Positions 14,263 to 16,159 of a DNA stretch of 16,159 bases are shown one piece after another. This DNA comes from JBHGBM01 sp041946965 (GTDB lineage: Bacteria > Acidobacteriota > Terriglobia > Bryobacterales > Bryobacteraceae): NCBI GenBank assembly GCA_041946965.1, contig JBHGBM010000108.1, positions 1 to 16,159 of the forward strand. Reading direction: 5' to 3'. Each line of letters starts with the position of its first letter. Positions within the stretch are counted from its first letter, which is position 1. The notes below the pieces were generated by a model. It did no database searches, was not told the origin of the DNA, and saw only the letters and a list, made by a program, of their open reading frames with translations. A program made the translations under genes and the position numbers.

Positions 14263-14487
14263 TCATCCCTGAACGCGGGCCGCCATTCCGGCCCAGCAAC
14301 GCTCGCGCAATTCGCGCTTCAGGATCTTCCCCGTCCCGGTCTTTGACAGGGGTATGTCAGAGAAATGCAACTATCGCGGAATATTATATTTAGCTAGCTT
14401 ATCTTCATACAATACATGAAGACTGTCGCCGTTGGGTGCCGCGGCGGGTTTCGCCGCCGCCACCGCGCACTCCAGCACCGCCGGAAC
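14263..14487 (-). pseudogene. C-terminal relic of an AMP-dependent acyl-CoA ligase
   Basis: Reading the minus strand in one frame from 14487 to the TGA at 14265-14263 gives family-like sequence interrupted by a stop. VPAVLECAV at 14487-14461 matches the start of the ligase C-terminal domain. DKLAKYNIPR at about 14403-14374 follows, then an in-frame TAG (14373-14371). The frame continues with LHFSDIPLSKTGTGKILKRELRE, which contains the A10 motif with the catalytic Lys, and ends in WAGMAARVQG. The segment between VPAVLECAV and DKLAKYNIPR is shorter than in intact enzymes, so a deletion is likely. The upstream 400 or more residues are absent. The codons between 14420 and 14381 are strikingly AT-rich (9 G/C in 40 bases) compared with the flanks. 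Confidence 0.72.
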
Positions 14488-14513
14488 CCACCCCGGTTTT
14501 GCGCGCATAAAGA

Positions 14514-14545
14514 TGGCCGGCCCGGTAGAGGCACCGCGCCGGCCA
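14514..14545 (-). terminator. Inverted repeat downstream of hppA, distal
   Basis: TGGCCGGC (14514-14521) and GCCGGCCA (14538-14545) form a perfect 8-bp stem with a 16-base loop. On the minus strand it is followed by TCTTTAT. It lies about 110 bases past the hppA stop and could be its terminator. Confidence 0.4.
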
Positions 14546-14616
14546 CAAGGGAACGTTCATGAGACCGACCCGCCGGCTGCGGTCTTACTGCCGCCGCAAC
14601 CGCTGGGGATACCGGG

Positions 14617-14646
14617 GGCCGCGTGGGGCCGCACAGTGGCGCGGCC
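14617..14646 (-). terminator. Inverted repeat downstream of hppA, proximal
   Basis: GGCCGCG (14617-14623) and CGCGGCC (14640-14646) form a 7-bp GC stem with a 16-base loop, 10 bases after the hppA stop on the minus strand. There is no T-run, so it may stabilise the 3' end or pause polymerase rather than terminate on its own. Confidence 0.35.
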
Positions 14647-14656
14647 TCGTGGTCTG

Positions 14657-16159
14657 TTACTTGCTTTCGATCCGCATGCCGTAAAAGCTGCGGTAGACGA
14701 ACACCATGGCGGCCAGCAGGAACACCGCCGAAAGCGTATGGCTGAGTCCCGTGCCGTGCTGCCGCGTGAGGCTGACCGCCAGTTCCACGGCCAGCAGGCC
14801 GAACAGCGTGGTGAACTTGATGATCGGGTTCAGCGCCACCGAACTGGTGTCCTTGAACGGATCGCCCACGGTGTCGCCCACCACGGTGGCCGCGTGGAGG
14901 TCGGTGCCCTTGGCGCGCAATTCGGTCTCGACGACCTTTTTCGCGTTATCCCAGGCGCCGCCGGCGTTGGCCATGAAAATCGCCTGGAACAGGCCGAAAA
15001 TGGCGATCGAGATCAGGTAGCCCACGAAGAAGAAGGGCTCCAGGAAGGCGAACGCCAGGGTGGAGAAGAACACGGTCAGGAAGATGTTGAACATGCCCTT
15101 TTGCGCGTACCGGGTGCAGATCTCCACCACTTTCTTGGAGTCCGCCACGGATGCCTTGGTCGCGCCTTCCAGCTTGATATTGCCCTTGATGAACTCCACC
15201 GCCCGGTAGGCGCCGGTGGTAACCGCCATGGCGCTTGCGCCGGTGAACCAGTAGATGACCGCGCCGCCGGTGATCAGGCCGAGCAGGAACGGCGGGTAGA
15301 GCAGCGAGAGCTTGTCGATGTTGTTGGCCAGGCCGTTGGTCAGCATCACGATGGTGGCGAAGATCATGGTGGTCGCGCCCACCACGGCGGTGCCGATCAG
15401 CACGGGCTTGGAGGTCGCCTTGAAGGTGTTGCCCGCCCCGTCGTTCTCTTCCAGGTTGTCCTTGGCTTTTTCGAACTCGGGCTCGAAGCCGAACTTGCCC
15501 TTGATGTCGGACTTGATGTTGGGCAGCTCTTCGATGGTGGAAAGCTCGTAGATCGACTGCGCGTTGTCCGTCACCGGGCCGTAGCTGTCCACCGCGATGG
15601 TGACCGGGCCCATGCCCAGGAAGCCGAACGCCACCAGGCCGAAGGCGAACACCGCCGGAGCCACCATCAGGGTTCCGAGGCCCATGGTGCTGACCGCGTA
15701 GCCGATGCTCATCAGCAGCAGCATGGCGAAGCCCAGCCAGTAGGCGCTGAAGTTGCCGGCTACAAAACCGGAGAGGATGTTGAGCGAAGCGCCGCCCTCG
15801 CGCGAGCTGGTGACGATCTCGCGCACGTGGCGGGAGTTGGTGGAAGTGAACACCTTCACGAACTCGGGAATCAGAGCTCCGGCCAGGGTGCCGCAACTGA
15901 TGATGGTGGCGAGCTTCCACCACAGCGACGTGTCGCCGCCCAGGCCGGGAATCATCATGGCGCTGAGCACGTAGGTGAGCGCGATGGAGAGCAGGGAGGT
16001 GAGCCACACCAGGCTGGTGAGCGGCGCCTCGAAGTTCATCTTGTCCGCGCTGCCGTAGCGGGCCTTGGCCACGGCGCCGTTGATGAAGTAGCTGAGCGCG
16101 GAGGAGATCACCATCATCACGCGCATGGAGAAGATCCACACCAGCAACTGCACCTGGAC
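14657..16159 (-). CDS. hppA: Membrane-bound ion-translocating pyrophosphatase (partial, 5' end off window)
   Basis: About 500 C-terminal residues of a protein normally 650-800 long. It is a dimeric integral membrane pump that couples hydrolysis of pyrophosphate to H+ or Na+ export. At least ten hydrophobic segments are visible. Family motifs include SREGGASLNILSGF, DSYGPVTDNAQS and, near the end, GDTVGDPFKDTS followed by ALNPIIK, the conserved acidic cluster that binds Mg-pyrophosphate. The site GNTFKATSK (Lys codon at 15421-15419) has Lys where K+-dependent enzymes have Ala, which predicts a K+-independent enzyme. The DNAQ-to-GNT segment is about 20 residues longer than in the common form. 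The frame is open to the window edge with no initiator, so the N-terminal helices and first catalytic motif lie outside. No overlapping or coupled gene follows. Confidence 0.94.
   Translation of the reverse strand, partial: VQVQLLVWIFSMRVMMVISSALSYFINGAVAKARYGSADKMNFEAPLTSLVWLTSLLSIALTYVLSAMMIPGLGGDTSLWWKLATIISCGTLAGALIPEFVKVFTSTNSRHVREIVTSSREGGASLNILSGFVAGNFSAYWLGFAMLLLMSIGYAVSTMGLGTLMVAPAVFAFGLVAFGFLGMGPVTIAVDSYGPVTDNAQSIYELSTIEELPNIKSDIKGKFGFEPEFEKAKDNLEENDGAGNTFKATSKPVLIGTAVVGATTMIFATIVMLTNGLANNIDKLSLLYPPFLLGLITGGAVIYWFTGASAMAVTTGAYRAVEFIKGNIKLEGATKASVADSKKVVEICTRYAQKGMFNIFLTVFFSTLAFAFLEPFFFVGYLISIAIFGLFQAIFMANAGGAWDNAKKVVETELRAKGTDLHAATVVGDTVGDPFKDTSSVALNPIIKFTTLFGLLAVELAVSLTRQHGTGLSHTLSAVFLLAAMVFVYRSFYGMRIESK

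Larger units (their letters stand above)
14488..14656. other. Gene-free spacer between acyl-CoA ligase relic and hppA
   Basis: I see no supportable gene in this stretch. It holds two inverted repeats that could form hairpins downstream of hppA (listed separately) and short open frames rich in Arg that lack family character. With the relic, the whole gap between intact genes runs from 14244 to 14656. Confidence 0.6.

Noticed and set aside
14403..14421. Inverted repeat CTTCAT-N7-ATGAAG considered as an operator or recombination site
   Set aside because: It lies within the acyl-CoA ligase relic and is explained by the codons for the conserved sequence there; six base pairs is within chance in an AT-rich patch.
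14560..14682. Small Arg-rich plus-strand frame (starts MRPTRRLRSYCRR)
   Set aside because: It has no ribosome-binding site, overlaps the hppA 3' end, lies over an inverted repeat and has no family character.
1..16159. CRISPR arrays, riboswitches, defence islands, phage genes or toxin-antitoxin pairs
   Set aside because: I saw no regularly spaced repeats, conserved riboswitch cores, phage genes or paired small toxin-antitoxin frames in any part of the window.

Overview
The window is GC-rich bacterial chromosome, most likely from an acidobacterium of the Solibacter/Bryobacter type. This is inference. It rests on a PadR regulator translationally coupled to the remnant of an ADOP/MacB-like permease, a large Oar-like TonB-dependent receptor with an N-terminal carboxypeptidase-regulatory domain, a Tat-signal Gfo/Idh/MocA oxidoreductase, a BNR sialidase-like secreted protein and a membrane pyrophosphatase. 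No phylogenetic marker was searched.

Layout. The first ~50 bases carry two tandem 20-bp repeats that look like the inner end of a transposon. Then come rsgA (+), a collapsed permease gene and its padR regulator (-), and a PDZ-containing polytopic membrane protein (+) that ends in a strong hairpin. On the minus strand follow a GT39-type glycosyltransferase, secG and a tRNA-Leu(GAG). A DksA/TraR zinc-finger protein (+) converges on a sialidase-like gene (-). A LuxR-type response regulator (+) ends 4 bp from the stop of a TonB-dependent receptor (-). Upstream of the receptor on the minus strand lies a close-packed series: Gfo/Idh/MocA oxidoreductase, archease, RtcB RNA ligase. A ~410-bp stretch then holds the decayed C-terminal end of an acyl-CoA ligase gene. 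The window ends inside hppA (-), of which the C-terminal ~500 residues are visible.

How the genes work together. The supported partnerships are archease with RtcB (3'-phosphate RNA ligation, overlapping stop and start codons), secG with tRNA-Leu (20 bp apart, the same neighbour relationship as E. coli secG-leuU), and padR with the permease it probably controlled (4-nt ATGA overlap). The remaining genes are housekeeping or accessory genes with no evident shared pathway.

I do not see a convincing new multi-gene system. The most unusual items are two gene relics caught in decay (one with an AT-rich patch that still encodes conserved family sequence), a pyrophosphatase with an insertion beside its cation-specificity site, a response regulator lacking the usual switch residue, and the symmetrical operator layout upstream of padR.
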